Shown: positions 1 through 6,558 of the stretch, piece by piece
Position numbering within the stretch: position 1 is the stretch's first letter
How the letters are laid out: the number at the start of each line of letters is the position of its first letter
From: a bacterium
GTDB lineage: Bacteria; Patescibacteriota; Minisyncoccia; Minisyncoccales; CG1-02-41-26
DNA length: 13,156 nt
Direction of reading: 5' to 3'
Assembly (NCBI GenBank): GCA_030615715.1
Contig: JAUWYS010000005.1
Location: 1 to 13,156 of the forward strand
Made by a program: the position numbers and the translations under genes
Notes under the pieces: generated by a model
The model's input: the letters and a program-made list of their open reading frames with translations, nothing else
What the model was told of the DNA's origin: nothing
The model's database searches: none

Positions 1-3
1 TTG

Positions 4-75
4 TGCCCTCGAGAGGAGTCGAACCTCTATCACAAACTCCGCAAGTTCGCATTCTGTCCATTGAACTACGAGGGC
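4..75 (-). tRNA. tRNA-Arg (anticodon GCG)
   Basis: The minus strand folds as a complete cloverleaf. The acceptor stem GCCCTCG pairs with CGAGGGC, followed by discriminator A. The D arm has GTTC/GAAT and contains GGA, with A20 as expected for arginine tRNAs. The anticodon stem CGAAC/GTTTG encloses the loop TTGCGGA, and the T arm is AGAGG/CCTCT with loop TTCGACT. The anticodon GCG reads CGC and CGU, so the amino acid is arginine. Bacteria usually read these codons with an ACG anticodon (inosine after editing), so G34 is uncommon. The 3' CCA is not encoded: the discriminator is followed by CAA. The variable loop is short (about 4 nt). Confidence 0.92.
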
Positions 76-86
76 GTTCCTCTATA

Positions 87-115
87 AAAATACCATAAAA
101 AGTCCTATTCCTCAA
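87..115 (-). promoter_or_regulatory. promoter of tRNA-Arg
   Basis: On the minus strand, TTGAGG (115-110) is followed by a 17-nt spacer and TATTTT (92-87), preceded by TG one base upstream (95-94), which makes an extended -10. The predicted start is near position 80, about 5 nt before the mature tRNA. The -35 box lies 1 nt from the -35 box of the divergent tRNA-Ser promoter. The hexamers are partial matches, so the call rests on spacing and position. Confidence 0.55.
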
Positions 116-116
116 G

Positions 117-145
117 TTGATTTATTGGAATTTTGGTGCTAAGAT
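117..145 (+). promoter_or_regulatory. promoter of the tRNA-Ser pair
   Basis: TTGATT (117-122), a 17-nt spacer and TAAGAT (140-145) with an upstream TG (137-138) make a sigma-70-type promoter with extended -10. The predicted start is near 152, four bases before the mature tRNA-Ser(GCU). It would drive both serine tRNAs, which lie 7 nt apart and are followed by the terminator at 340-365. Confidence 0.65.
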
Positions 146-155
146 AGAGATACTT

Positions 156-242
156 GGAGGAGTGGCTCAATGGTACAGCAGGAGATTGCTAATCTCTAGC
201 CGTGTAAAAAGCGGCTTGTGGGTTCGACTCCCACCTCCTCCG
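156..242 (+). tRNA. tRNA-Ser (anticodon GCU)
   Basis: This is a class II tRNA with a long variable arm. The acceptor GGAGGAG pairs with CTCCTCC, followed by discriminator G as usual for serine. The short D stem is GCT/AGC, and the anticodon stem GGAGA/TCTCT encloses TTGCTAA (anticodon GCT, reading AGC and AGU). The variable arm is built on AGCCG/CGGCT and the T arm on GTGGG/CCCAC. CCA is not encoded. It is 7 nt upstream of a second serine tRNA and probably cotranscribed with it. Confidence 0.95.
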
Positions 243-249
243 CTTTTTT

Positions 250-332
250 GGTGGGATGGCAGAATGGCGATTGCACCAGTTTTGAAAACTGGCGCCCGAA
301 AGGGCTTGGGGGTTCGAGTCCCTCTCCCACCG
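250..332 (+). tRNA. tRNA-Ser (anticodon UGA)
   Basis: This is a class II tRNA. The acceptor GGTGGGA pairs with TCCCACC, followed by discriminator G. The anticodon stem CCAGT/ACTGG encloses TTTGAAA (anticodon TGA, reading UCA and other UCN codons). The variable arm carries the CCC-GAAA-GGG hairpin, and the T arm is GGGGG/CCCTC with loop TTCGAGT. CCA is not encoded. Confidence 0.95.
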
Positions 333-339
333 CAAAATA

Positions 340-365
340 AAAAAACCAGCTTTGGCTGGTTTTTT
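340..365. terminator. bidirectional intrinsic terminator
   Basis: CCAGC (346-350) and GCTGG (355-359) form a stem with a TTTG loop. It is flanked by an A-run on the left and a T-run on the right that extend the helix and give U-tracts in both directions. It ends the tRNA-Ser transcript on the plus strand and, 1 nt after the comF stop codon, the comF transcript on the minus strand. Confidence 0.88.
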
Positions 366-366
366 G

Positions 367-1071
367 CTATTCTCTGGCGATGACGATTCCCCAAACTTCT
401 CTGCACCCAGCCTTCTTTAAAACTCTGGCGCACTCTTCCATGGTACTCCCGGTGGTGAAAACGTCGTCAACTAAAAATATTCTCTTTCCCTGGATTTCTT
501 GAGGATTCTTAATCGTAAATACTCCTTTAATGTTTTTCTCTCTTTCCTCTCTCTTAAGCTCAACTTGTGGTTGAGTTTGTTTAATTTTTATGAGATTATT
601 AAATAAGGGAATTTTGTAGAATTTGGAAAGTTCTGAAGCAATTAAAGCTGCCTGATTGAAGCCCCGCCACCTTTCCCTGAATTTGACAAGGGGTACAGGC
701 ATGAGAACCGAGTTTTCTTTATCCTGGGAAATTAGCTTGTTCTCTGACAGGAGAAAATGTGCTATGATTAAAGAAGTTAGAGGAGAGGTTAGATTTTTTA
801 AAAAAGGTTCATATTTGAATTTACTGATTAATTTTTTAACCAATGGCTCTTGATAGGAGGTGGCTGAAAATATTCCAGAGAGCTTCATTCTTCGATGAGT
901 AGAGCAAGTTCCCTCTTCAAAAACTCTTTTAGGAGCTTGACAGAAAGGGCAGTAGTTGAATTCTGAAAGGCCAATTGAGCTTAAACAATCTTCGCAGATA
1001 AGAGCTCCCTCCCTTTTACAAATAAGACAGAATTGTGGAAAGAGAATATGGACTAAAATTTTTTTCAGCAT
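367..1071 (-). CDS. comF: ComF-family phosphoribosyltransferase-like competence protein
   Basis: A 234-residue protein of typical ComF/ComFC length. The N-terminus carries a cysteine-rich Zn-binding module with pairs C15/C18, C26/C29 and C41/C44. The C-terminal half is a type I phosphoribosyltransferase fold, with the PRPP-loop signature VDDVFTTGST at about residues 201-210 and the family motif PVPL...RWRGFNQA before it. ComFC-type proteins act in the cytosol and are needed for natural transformation in several bacteria, probably handling incoming single-stranded DNA; the exact reaction is not settled. The gene is divergent from the pilus operon, which fits a joint role in DNA uptake. No clear ribosome-binding site is visible and the start is the first in-frame ATG. 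The stop codon sits directly beside a shared terminator. No DNA-uptake partner such as ComEC lies in the window. Confidence 0.9.
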   Translation of the reverse strand: MLKKILVHILFPQFCLICKREGALICEDCLSSIGLSEFNYCPFCQAPKRVFEEGTCSTHRRMKLSGIFSATSYQEPLVKKLISKFKYEPFLKNLTSPLTSLIIAHFLLSENKLISQDKENSVLMPVPLVKFRERWRGFNQAALIASELSKFYKIPLFNNLIKIKQTQPQVELKREEREKNIKGVFTIKNPQEIQGKRIFLVDDVFTTGSTMEECARVLKKAGCREVWGIVIARE

Positions 1072-1124
1072 TATAATTACAAGTGAAGAAGAGATTAAAG
1101 AATTTATTCTTGAATTTCGACTGA

Positions 1125-1263
1125 GCGAAGTAATTTCAAGGTTCTGCCGAAGGCAGGTTCTTAATTCAAGATTATATGATTATTCCTTAGCGAATCAAGG
1201 TTCTGCCGAAGGCAGGTTCTTATATGCGAAGCATTCAAGGTTCTGCCCACAGGCGGGTTCTTA
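1125..1263. repeat. three-copy palindromic intergenic repeat
   Basis: Three copies of a 27-28 nt unit lie at 1137-1163, 1196-1222 and 1236-1263. Each reads CAAGGTTCTGCC, a short loop, GGC(A/G)GGTTCTTA. Copies 1 and 2 are identical; copy 3 has loop CACA instead of GAA and a G for A that keeps the stem as T-G. Each copy can form a 5-bp CTGCC/GGCAG hairpin with flanking AAG/CTT. A GCGAA word precedes each copy, at 1125, 1190 and 1226. The block fills the divergent comF-pilM gap upstream of the pilM promoter. It resembles REP-like extragenic palindromes; its function is unknown. Confidence 0.8.
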
Positions 1264-1269
1264 TAATCA

Positions 1270-1299
1270 TTAATAATATCATAATATCTGTGCTAAAAT
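1270..1299 (+). promoter_or_regulatory. promoter of the pilM operon
   Basis: An extended -10, TGCTAAAAT (1291-1299), is preceded at 18-nt spacing by a weak -35 TTAATA (1270-1275). The predicted start is near 1306, only about 2 nt from the pilM ATG, so the mRNA would be leaderless or nearly so. This agrees with the absence of a Shine-Dalgarno sequence before pilM. Confidence 0.5.
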
Positions 1300-1307
1300 A
1301 AAAAAAG

Positions 1308-2363
1308 ATGGGTATTTTTTCAAAAAGATGTTTGGGGATAGATATTGGAGCTTCTTCCATAAAAGTAGTTGAGATTTCTGGTGGTGGTAGGAGAAAGAAA
1401 TTGGAGAATTATGCTGAGTTTCAACTTCCCCTGCGAGAACCCCCTCTAAGTTTGTTTCACAAAAAGGAACTGATTCTTTTAAGTGAAGAAGCTTCAGAGA
1501 TTTTGGAATGTTTATTTAAAAAAGCCAAGATTAAAAAAAAGAAAGTTGCTCTTTCCCTTCCTGATTTTTCTACCTTTTTTACCACTTTTAATTTGCCTCC
1601 GATGACGGAAGCCGAAGTCCCTCAAGCGGTGGAGTTTGAAGCGCGCCATCATGTTCCCCTGCCCTTGTCTGAAGTTACCTTTGACTGGCAGGTAATTGAA
1701 AGAGAAAAGATTCTTCCCGGAATTAAATTAAAGATATTGTTGGTGGCTATCCCCAATCGGGTTTTGGAAAGTTATCAAAGATTAGCCACTTTATCCCAAC
1801 TTGAGGTTGAGGGAATGGAAGCTGAAGTTTTTGGGCTGATACGCTCCTCCATCCCCAAAGAACTTATCCAAAAGCCCGTTTGTCTGGTAGATATCGGCTG
1901 GGAGAGCACCACCGTCAGTATTGCCCAAGGAGGAGCCTTAAGATTGAGCCACAGCTTTGATATCTCAGGCAAAGAGTTCACGGGAGTTCTTTGTGAAAAG
2001 TTGAAGATTGGCTGGGAAGAAGCTGAAAATCTCAAGAAAGAGCATGGCTTAGATCCCGAAAAAAAAGAAATTTTTGATGCCTTGGTCCCCAAGGCAAATG
2101 AGATTGCCAGAGAAATAAACGGGGTCTGCCAAAGTTTCCAGCAAACCGAAGGGAAGAAAGTAGAGGATGTCATTTTGGCTGGAGGAATGGTTTCCCTTTT
2201 TGGTCTCAAAGAGTACCTGAATGTCCAGCTTAAAAAAAATATTCAGATTACCAATCCTTTTGCCAAGGTTTCTTTTCCCTCCCTCTTGAAACCTCGGCTC
2301 CAAGAATTAGGACCTTCTTTTGGGGTCGCTTTGGGGGTGGCTTTAAGAGGTATTAGTACATAA
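1308..2363 (+). CDS. pilM: type IV pilus assembly protein PilM (actin-like ATPase)
   Basis: A 351-residue cytoplasmic protein of the PilM/FtsA-like fold, the usual length for PilM. The first nucleotide-binding motif is GIDIGASSIKVVE near residue 10. The second phosphate motif is VDIGWESTTVSI near 200, and the adenosine motif is VILAGGMVSLFGL near 290. PilM sits on the inner face of the membrane, binds the cytoplasmic tail of PilN and helps connect the alignment complex to the PilB/PilT motors. It is the first gene of the pilus operon; pilN follows after 4 nt. There is no Shine-Dalgarno sequence, and the promoter nearly abuts the ATG. The start is supported because the first nucleotide-binding motif begins within the first ten residues. 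Confidence 0.93.
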   Translation: MGIFSKRCLGIDIGASSIKVVEISGGGRRKKLENYAEFQLPLREPPLSLFHKKELILLSEEASEILECLFKKAKIKKKKVALSLPDFSTFFTTFNLPPMTEAEVPQAVEFEARHHVPLPLSEVTFDWQVIEREKILPGIKLKILLVAIPNRVLESYQRLATLSQLEVEGMEAEVFGLIRSSIPKELIQKPVCLVDIGWESTTVSIAQGGALRLSHSFDISGKEFTGVLCEKLKIGWEEAENLKKEHGLDPEKKEIFDALVPKANEIAREINGVCQSFQQTEGKKVEDVILAGGMVSLFGLKEYLNVQLKKNIQITNPFAKVSFPSLLKPRLQELGPSFGVALGVALRGIST

Positions 2364-2367
2364 TTAT

Positions 2368-2910
2368 ATGCCAAAAGAACCATTTGCCAGGATTATTCCC
2401 AAACCCAAACCGAAAACACCATTTTCCGTTAACTCCCTCTTTTATTTTGCGGTCTTGTTGGTAATTATTTCAATTGGGAGCTTTTTCTTTTTAAAAAGCG
2501 AGATTTCCTCCCTGGGAGAAAGAAAAGGGGAGTTGGAGAGACAAATCATAGAATTAGAGGGAGAGGAGGAGAAAGAGTTAGAGGAAGAAATTTTGGGCTG
2601 GCAAGGAAAAATTAAAGTTTTCAAGAAGATTTTTGAAGAGCATAAAATCAGTTCAAATTTCTTTTCTTTACTTGAAAGTTCCTGTCAGTCAAAGGTTCAA
2701 TTGACCAGATTGAATTTAGCTACTGAAGATGGTCGGGTTAGTTTGGAGGGAAAAACTGAAAGCTTCCAATCCCTGGGAGAGCAATTACTCATTTTCAGAG
2801 AAAATGAAAAGATGGAAAACCTTATTTTATCTAATATCTCCTTGGATAGAGAGGGAAAGGTTAACTTTAGCTTAACCTTCTTTCTTCTCTCAGAGGTTTT
2901 TAAGCGCTAA
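2368..2910 (+). CDS. pilN: type IV pilus inner-membrane protein PilN
   Basis: A 180-residue single-pass membrane protein. It has a short basic, proline-rich cytoplasmic tail (residues 1-21), a transmembrane helix at about 24-42, a glutamate-rich coiled coil at about 44-95, and an outer ferredoxin-like domain ending in alternating hydrophobic strands. This is the PilN architecture. PilN pairs with PilO through the coiled coils and anchors PilM on the cytoplasmic side. In studied PilN proteins the PilM-binding tail contains an INLLP-type motif; here the tail reads ARIIPKPKPK, so that motif is absent or highly diverged. Assignment rests mainly on topology and on its place between pilM and pilO. 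There is no clear Shine-Dalgarno sequence. Confidence 0.85.
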   Translation: MPKEPFARIIPKPKPKTPFSVNSLFYFAVLLVIISIGSFFFLKSEISSLGERKGELERQIIELEGEEEKELEEEILGWQGKIKVFKKIFEEHKISSNFFSLLESSCQSKVQLTRLNLATEDGRVSLEGKTESFQSLGEQLLIFRENEKMENLILSNISLDREGKVNFSLTFFLLSEVFKR

Positions 2911-2921
2911 CAATTTCTAAC

Positions 2922-3449
2922 ATGAAAAAAAGTTTCAGCATCCCTATTTTATTGTTTGTAGTTTTACTTTTGCTCACTTATCTTATCTGGCCACAATACC
3001 AGGAATTTAAAGCTATCAAGAATCAGGTTGAGCAGAAGCAAACCGAACTTTCTGAGACTGAAAAATATTTTTCAGAGCTCAGTCAAATTTCAGAGAACCT
3101 AAGCAATTATCAGGATTCTTTGGAGAAAATCGGATCGGCTTTGCCTCAAGAACCTTCTCTATCTTCTCTGTTGAACTTCTTTCAAAAAGAAAGTTCAGAA
3201 AACGGACTTTTGTTAAAAAACGTCAACCAGACGGAAGTGAGAAAAAAAGAGGAGCCAAAGGGAATTTTAGCCAAAGTTAAAGAAACCTATCTTATTCTTG
3301 ATCTTACAGGGGCCTATCCATCTTTGAGGGGTTTTCTGGAAAGCCTGGAAAAATCTTCAAGATTAATTGAGGTTGAAAATATTTCTATTAATGTCCCCAA
3401 GGAAGGATTTCCAGAGTACAACATTTTAATTAAAGTTTTCTCTTTGTAA
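2922..3449 (+). CDS. pilO: type IV pilus inner-membrane protein PilO
   Basis: A 175-residue single-pass membrane protein. It has a very short cytoplasmic start (MKKSFS), a transmembrane helix at about 6-24, a coiled coil at about 28-70, and a C-terminal domain with the PilO-type pattern of paired strands around helix YPSLRGFLESLEKSSRLIEVENI. It is expected to heterodimerise with PilN to form the alignment subcomplex that transmits motor action to the fibre. It lies 11 nt after pilN and 1 nt before the next gene, so the three are surely cotranscribed. PilO is the best family match; the fold and gene order support it more than any single residue. Confidence 0.87.
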   Translation: MKKSFSIPILLFVVLLLLTYLIWPQYQEFKAIKNQVEQKQTELSETEKYFSELSQISENLSNYQDSLEKIGSALPQEPSLSSLLNFFQKESSENGLLLKNVNQTEVRKKEEPKGILAKVKETYLILDLTGAYPSLRGFLESLEKSSRLIEVENISINVPKEGFPEYNILIKVFSL

Positions 3450-3450
3450 T

Positions 3451-3708
3451 ATGGCAGAAGTTACCGAACAAAATAGGACTCTTAAATATTTAATCTGGGG
3501 CTTGGTTTTGGCAGGAATCATTATTTTAATTTACTCTTGGTGGTGGCGCCCAAAACCTCTTTCTCTGCCTCCCACCCCAAAAGCTTTCCCAGTCGCCAAA
3601 ATTGACTTTGAATTTTTGGAGAGTCAGGAAGTTAAAGATATGTTACCTTTTGAGGAGGTTTCCTTCCCGGAAGAAATTGGCCGAGAAAACCCCTTTGAAC
3701 CCTATTAA
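3451..3708 (+). CDS. small single-pass membrane protein in the pilP position
   Basis: An 85-residue protein with a transmembrane helix at about 12-30, followed by a WWWRPKP boundary and a proline-rich stretch. An acidic segment leads to the C-terminal motif GRENPFEPY (77-85). It begins 1 nt after pilO and ends 24 nt before pilB, exactly where pilP or a PilP analogue would stand. The GRxNPF ending recalls the linker of PilP-like proteins, but there is no lipobox and no room for the folded PilP domain that contacts the secretin in diderm bacteria. It is probably a reduced partner of PilNO in a cell without an outer membrane. The gene is well supported by its tight fit in the operon; the function is inferred from context only. 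Confidence 0.75.
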   Translation: MAEVTEQNRTLKYLIWGLVLAGIIILIYSWWWRPKPLSLPPTPKAFPVAKIDFEFLESQEVKDMLPFEEVSFPEEIGRENPFEPY

Positions 3709-3732
3709 AAACTTATACTCTCTAGTACCACT

Positions 3733-5460
3733 ATGGATTTAATTCAACAATTAGTTAAACAAAGAAAATTAAAGAAAAAAGAGGGAGCTCAGCTGAAAAT
3801 GGAAGTTAAAGAAAAAGAAAAGACCCAGGAAGAGTTAATTTTAGAAAAGAAAATTTTACCAGAAAACGCTCTGTTTACCCTCAAAAGCAAACTGACCGGA
3901 GCTCCTCTCCGAGAAACCCTGACAGAGAAAATTCCCTCCGAGGTTCTGAAAATTATTCCCAGAGAGTCGGTGGAATATTATAAAATAATCCCCCTTCTTT
4001 TAAGAAAGAAAGAGGGGGTTTTAGAAGTGGGGATGGTTTATCCTGACGACCCCAAAGCCGGGGAGGCCTTAAAATTTTTAACCAGGCAGCAAAAGTTGCA
4101 TCTCAAAATTTTTTTAATTACTTTTTCTGATTTCAAAAAGTATCTTGAGCAATATCAAGCTCCCAAAAGGGAGGTAGAGAAAGCCCTGGAGAGGTTGGAA
4201 AAAGAAATCAGACCAGGAAAGGGAGAAGTGTTAGAGAAAGCTGAATTTGAGAGATTGGTTGAGGAAGCTCCGGTTATCAAAATGGTAGGGGTTATTTTGC
4301 GCCAAGCTATTGAGGGTAAGGCCTCTGATATCCATATTGAGCCGACCAGGGAGAATGTCAGAATCAGGTATCGCTTAGATGGAATTTTACACCCCTCTCT
4401 TATTTTGCCCTTGAAGGTTTTGCCAGCCATTGTGGCTCGCATCAAGATTTTAAGCCGACTTAAAATTGACGAAACCAGAATTCCTCAGGATGGTAGGTTT
4501 TCCACCAAGATTGGAGAGAAAACCATTGATTTTCGAGTTTCCACCTTTCCCACCACCCTAGGAGAGAAAGTAGCCATCAGAGTTCTTGACCCCACCGAGG
4601 GTCTGAAATCTTTAATTGATTTGGGTTTGAGTGAGAAAAACTTTAAGGTGGTCAAAGAAGCCGTCAAAAAGGCCTACGGCATGATTTTAGCTACCGGTCC
4701 CACTGGCTGTGGTAAGACCACCACCCTGTATTCACTTTTCCGGCTTTTGAACAAAGAAGGAGTGAACATTGTGACCTTGGAAGACCCGGTAGAATATTAT
4801 ATTGACGGGGTTAACCAGTCCCAGATTAGACCAGAAATTGATTATACCTTTGCCAAAGGATTGCGGCAGATTGTCAGACAAGACCCGGACATTATTATGG
4901 TGGGTGAGATTCGGGATGAAGAAACCGCCGCCTTAGCCATTCACGCTGCTTTAACCGGTCACATAGTTCTCTCAACCTTACACACCTCCAATGTCCTGGG
5001 GGTTATTCCTCGATTAGTTGATATGGGAGTGAAACCATTTCTTATTCCTCCCACCTTGAATTTAGCCATCAGTCAAAGATTGGTTCGTGCCCTCTGTCCT
5101 TTTTGTAAAAAGAAAGTGAGGGCTCAGGGAGAATCAAAAGATTATATCTTAAGTAAACTTAAAAATTTACCTGCCAGCGTGGCTGGAAAAGTTAGAACCG
5201 GCAAGACCGTCTCTGTCTATCAACCCCGGGGTTGTAAAAAATGTAATTCCAAGGGATATTCGGGAAGAATCGGAATTTTTGAGGTTATCAAAATGACGGA
5301 TGCCTTAGCTGAAATAACCACTCAAACCCCCTCTGAAAGTCAAATTCTAAAAGAGGCAAGAGTCCAGGATATGATTACCATGGAAGAAGACGGGGTGCTA
5401 AAGGTTTTAAAGGGCATTACTTCTTTGGAAGAAGTGATGAGGGTGGCTGAAGAAAGATAA
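3733..5460 (+). CDS. pilB: type IV pilus extension ATPase PilB
   Basis: A 575-residue GspE/PilB-family hexameric ATPase that powers pilin addition from the cytoplasmic side of PilC. The N-terminal region (about 1-140) is charged and matches a type II secretion E N-terminal domain. The core has Walker A GPTGCGKT (322-329), the arginine-rich Asp-box region around RIPQDGRFSTKI, Walker B with DPDIIMVGE (catalytic E392), and the His box GHIVLSTLHT. Two cysteine pairs, CPFC (455-458) and CKKC (501-504), make the Zn-binding module that marks PilB and GspE and separates them from PilT. The gene lies 24 nt after the small pilP-position gene and 27 nt before pilT. No Shine-Dalgarno sequence is seen; a TATACT hexamer ends 13 nt before the ATG and could be a minor internal promoter. 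Confidence 0.95.
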   Translation: MDLIQQLVKQRKLKKKEGAQLKMEVKEKEKTQEELILEKKILPENALFTLKSKLTGAPLRETLTEKIPSEVLKIIPRESVEYYKIIPLLLRKKEGVLEVGMVYPDDPKAGEALKFLTRQQKLHLKIFLITFSDFKKYLEQYQAPKREVEKALERLEKEIRPGKGEVLEKAEFERLVEEAPVIKMVGVILRQAIEGKASDIHIEPTRENVRIRYRLDGILHPSLILPLKVLPAIVARIKILSRLKIDETRIPQDGRFSTKIGEKTIDFRVSTFPTTLGEKVAIRVLDPTEGLKSLIDLGLSEKNFKVVKEAVKKAYGMILATGPTGCGKTTTLYSLFRLLNKEGVNIVTLEDPVEYYIDGVNQSQIRPEIDYTFAKGLRQIVRQDPDIIMVGEIRDEETAALAIHAALTGHIVLSTLHTSNVLGVIPRLVDMGVKPFLIPPTLNLAISQRLVRALCPFCKKKVRAQGESKDYILSKLKNLPASVAGKVRTGKTVSVYQPRGCKKCNSKGYSGRIGIFEVIKMTDALAEITTQTPSESQILKEARVQDMITMEEDGVLKVLKGITSLEEVMRVAEER

Positions 5461-5487
5461 ATCCATACCCTCAATTCTCTTAAATCA

Positions 5488-6558
5488 ATGAACTATCCAA
5501 CCCAAATTAAAAAACTCTTAAAACTTGCCATCAAGAAAGGGGCCTCTGACCTCCACATTTCGGTTGGTCATCCGCCGGTTTTGAGAATGGTCGGCAATTT
5601 ATCTGACATTGAGGGAGAAAAGACAGTCACCCCAAAAGATTCTCAGGGATTAGCTTTCAGCTTGATGAATTCCTTGCAGCAAGAGAGATTTTTAAAGGAA
5701 AAAGAAATAGATCTTGCTTATCAGTTTGAAGAGAAAATCAGGTTCAGGGTAAATGCCTTTTTCCAGAGAGGATATGTCAGTATTGCTCTAAGGCTTATTC
5801 CTTCAAAAATCAGAACTATTGAAGAGTTAAATCTCCCTCCAATTTTACATAAATTCACCGAAGCTTCCCAGGGGTTTGTTTTGATTACCGGAGCTTCTTC
5901 TCAGGGAAAATCTACCACCTTGGCTGCCTTAATTGATGAGATAAACCATCAGAGGAGAGAACATATTATTACCATTGAAGACCCCATTGAATATGTCTTT
6001 GAGGACGGTAAATGTTTAATTGACCAAAGGGAAGTTGGGGTAGATACGCCAAGTTTTGCCAAGGCTTTAAGATCCACCTTGAGGGAAGACCCGGATGTCA
6101 TTATGGTTGGAGAAATGAGGGACCTTGAAACCATCTCGACTGCCATCACCGCAGCCGAAACCGGCCACCTTGTCTTCGCCACCTTGCATACCAATTCTGC
6201 CAGCCAGACCATCCATCGAGCCATTGATGTTTTTCCTCCCCACCAACAAAATCAGATAAGAGCCCAATTGTCGGGCTCTCTGTTAGGAGTGGTTTCTCAA
6301 AGATTAATATCTTCAGCCAAGAAAGAGTTTGTGCCAGCTTGTGAGGTTATGCTCTCTAACCATGCCGTGGCTAATTTAATTCGGGAGAACAAGATTCACG
6401 AGATTCCTTCCGTCATTGAAACTTCAGGGGAGATGGGAATGATCCCCTTCAACAAATCCTTAGTTGATTTGGTCAGGAAAAAAGAAATTTCAAGAGAGAT
6501 CGCCCTGCAATATTCCTTCAGTCCTAAGGATTTAGAAGCCCGACTCGGAAAAGCATGA
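5488..6558 (+). CDS. pilT: type IV pilus retraction ATPase PilT
   Basis: A 356-residue PilT-family ATPase, close to the usual length, which disassembles the fibre and drives twitching or DNA uptake. It has the N-terminal PilT motif GASDLHISVGHPP (about 19-31). Walker A is GASSQGKS (135-142), Walker B DPDVIMVGE (E209), and the His box GHLVFATLHTN. The C-terminal AIRNLIRE-type helix, which is needed for retraction, is present as AVANLIREN. There are no Zn-binding cysteine pairs, unlike PilB. The P-loop is unusual in reading GASSQGKS where most relatives have GPTGSGKS, but it still fits GxxxxGKS. Its stop codon overlaps the pilC start in ATGA, so the two are translationally coupled. Confidence 0.95.
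   Translation: MNYPTQIKKLLKLAIKKGASDLHISVGHPPVLRMVGNLSDIEGEKTVTPKDSQGLAFSLMNSLQQERFLKEKEIDLAYQFEEKIRFRVNAFFQRGYVSIALRLIPSKIRTIEELNLPPILHKFTEASQGFVLITGASSQGKSTTLAALIDEINHQRREHIITIEDPIEYVFEDGKCLIDQREVGVDTPSFAKALRSTLREDPDVIMVGEMRDLETISTAITAAETGHLVFATLHTNSASQTIHRAIDVFPPHQQNQIRAQLSGSLLGVVSQRLISSAKKEFVPACEVMLSNHAVANLIRENKIHEIPSVIETSGEMGMIPFNKSLVDLVRKKEISREIALQYSFSPKDLEARLGKA

Noticed and set aside
117-433. Two overlapping 88-codon open frames, one on each strand, across the serine tRNAs.
   Set aside because: They are translations of tRNA genes and the terminator; the peptides (GVAQWYS, GGRGTRTPK-type) are well-known artefacts of tRNA sequence.
1125-1263. CRISPR array.
   Set aside because: Only three units with unequal short spacers, and the repeats are strong palindromes; no cas genes nearby.
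956-1273. 105-codon plus-strand frame.
   Set aside because: Its first part is antisense to comF and the rest is intergenic repeat; no recognisable protein pattern or start signal.
1775-2303. Minus-strand frames within pilM.
   Set aside because: They are shadows of a well-supported gene, with no motif or ribosome-binding site.
3714-3719. TATACT as a promoter for pilB.
   Set aside because: No -35 at suitable spacing (TTGAAC is only 13 nt away) and no extended TG; pilB is more simply read from the pilM operon.
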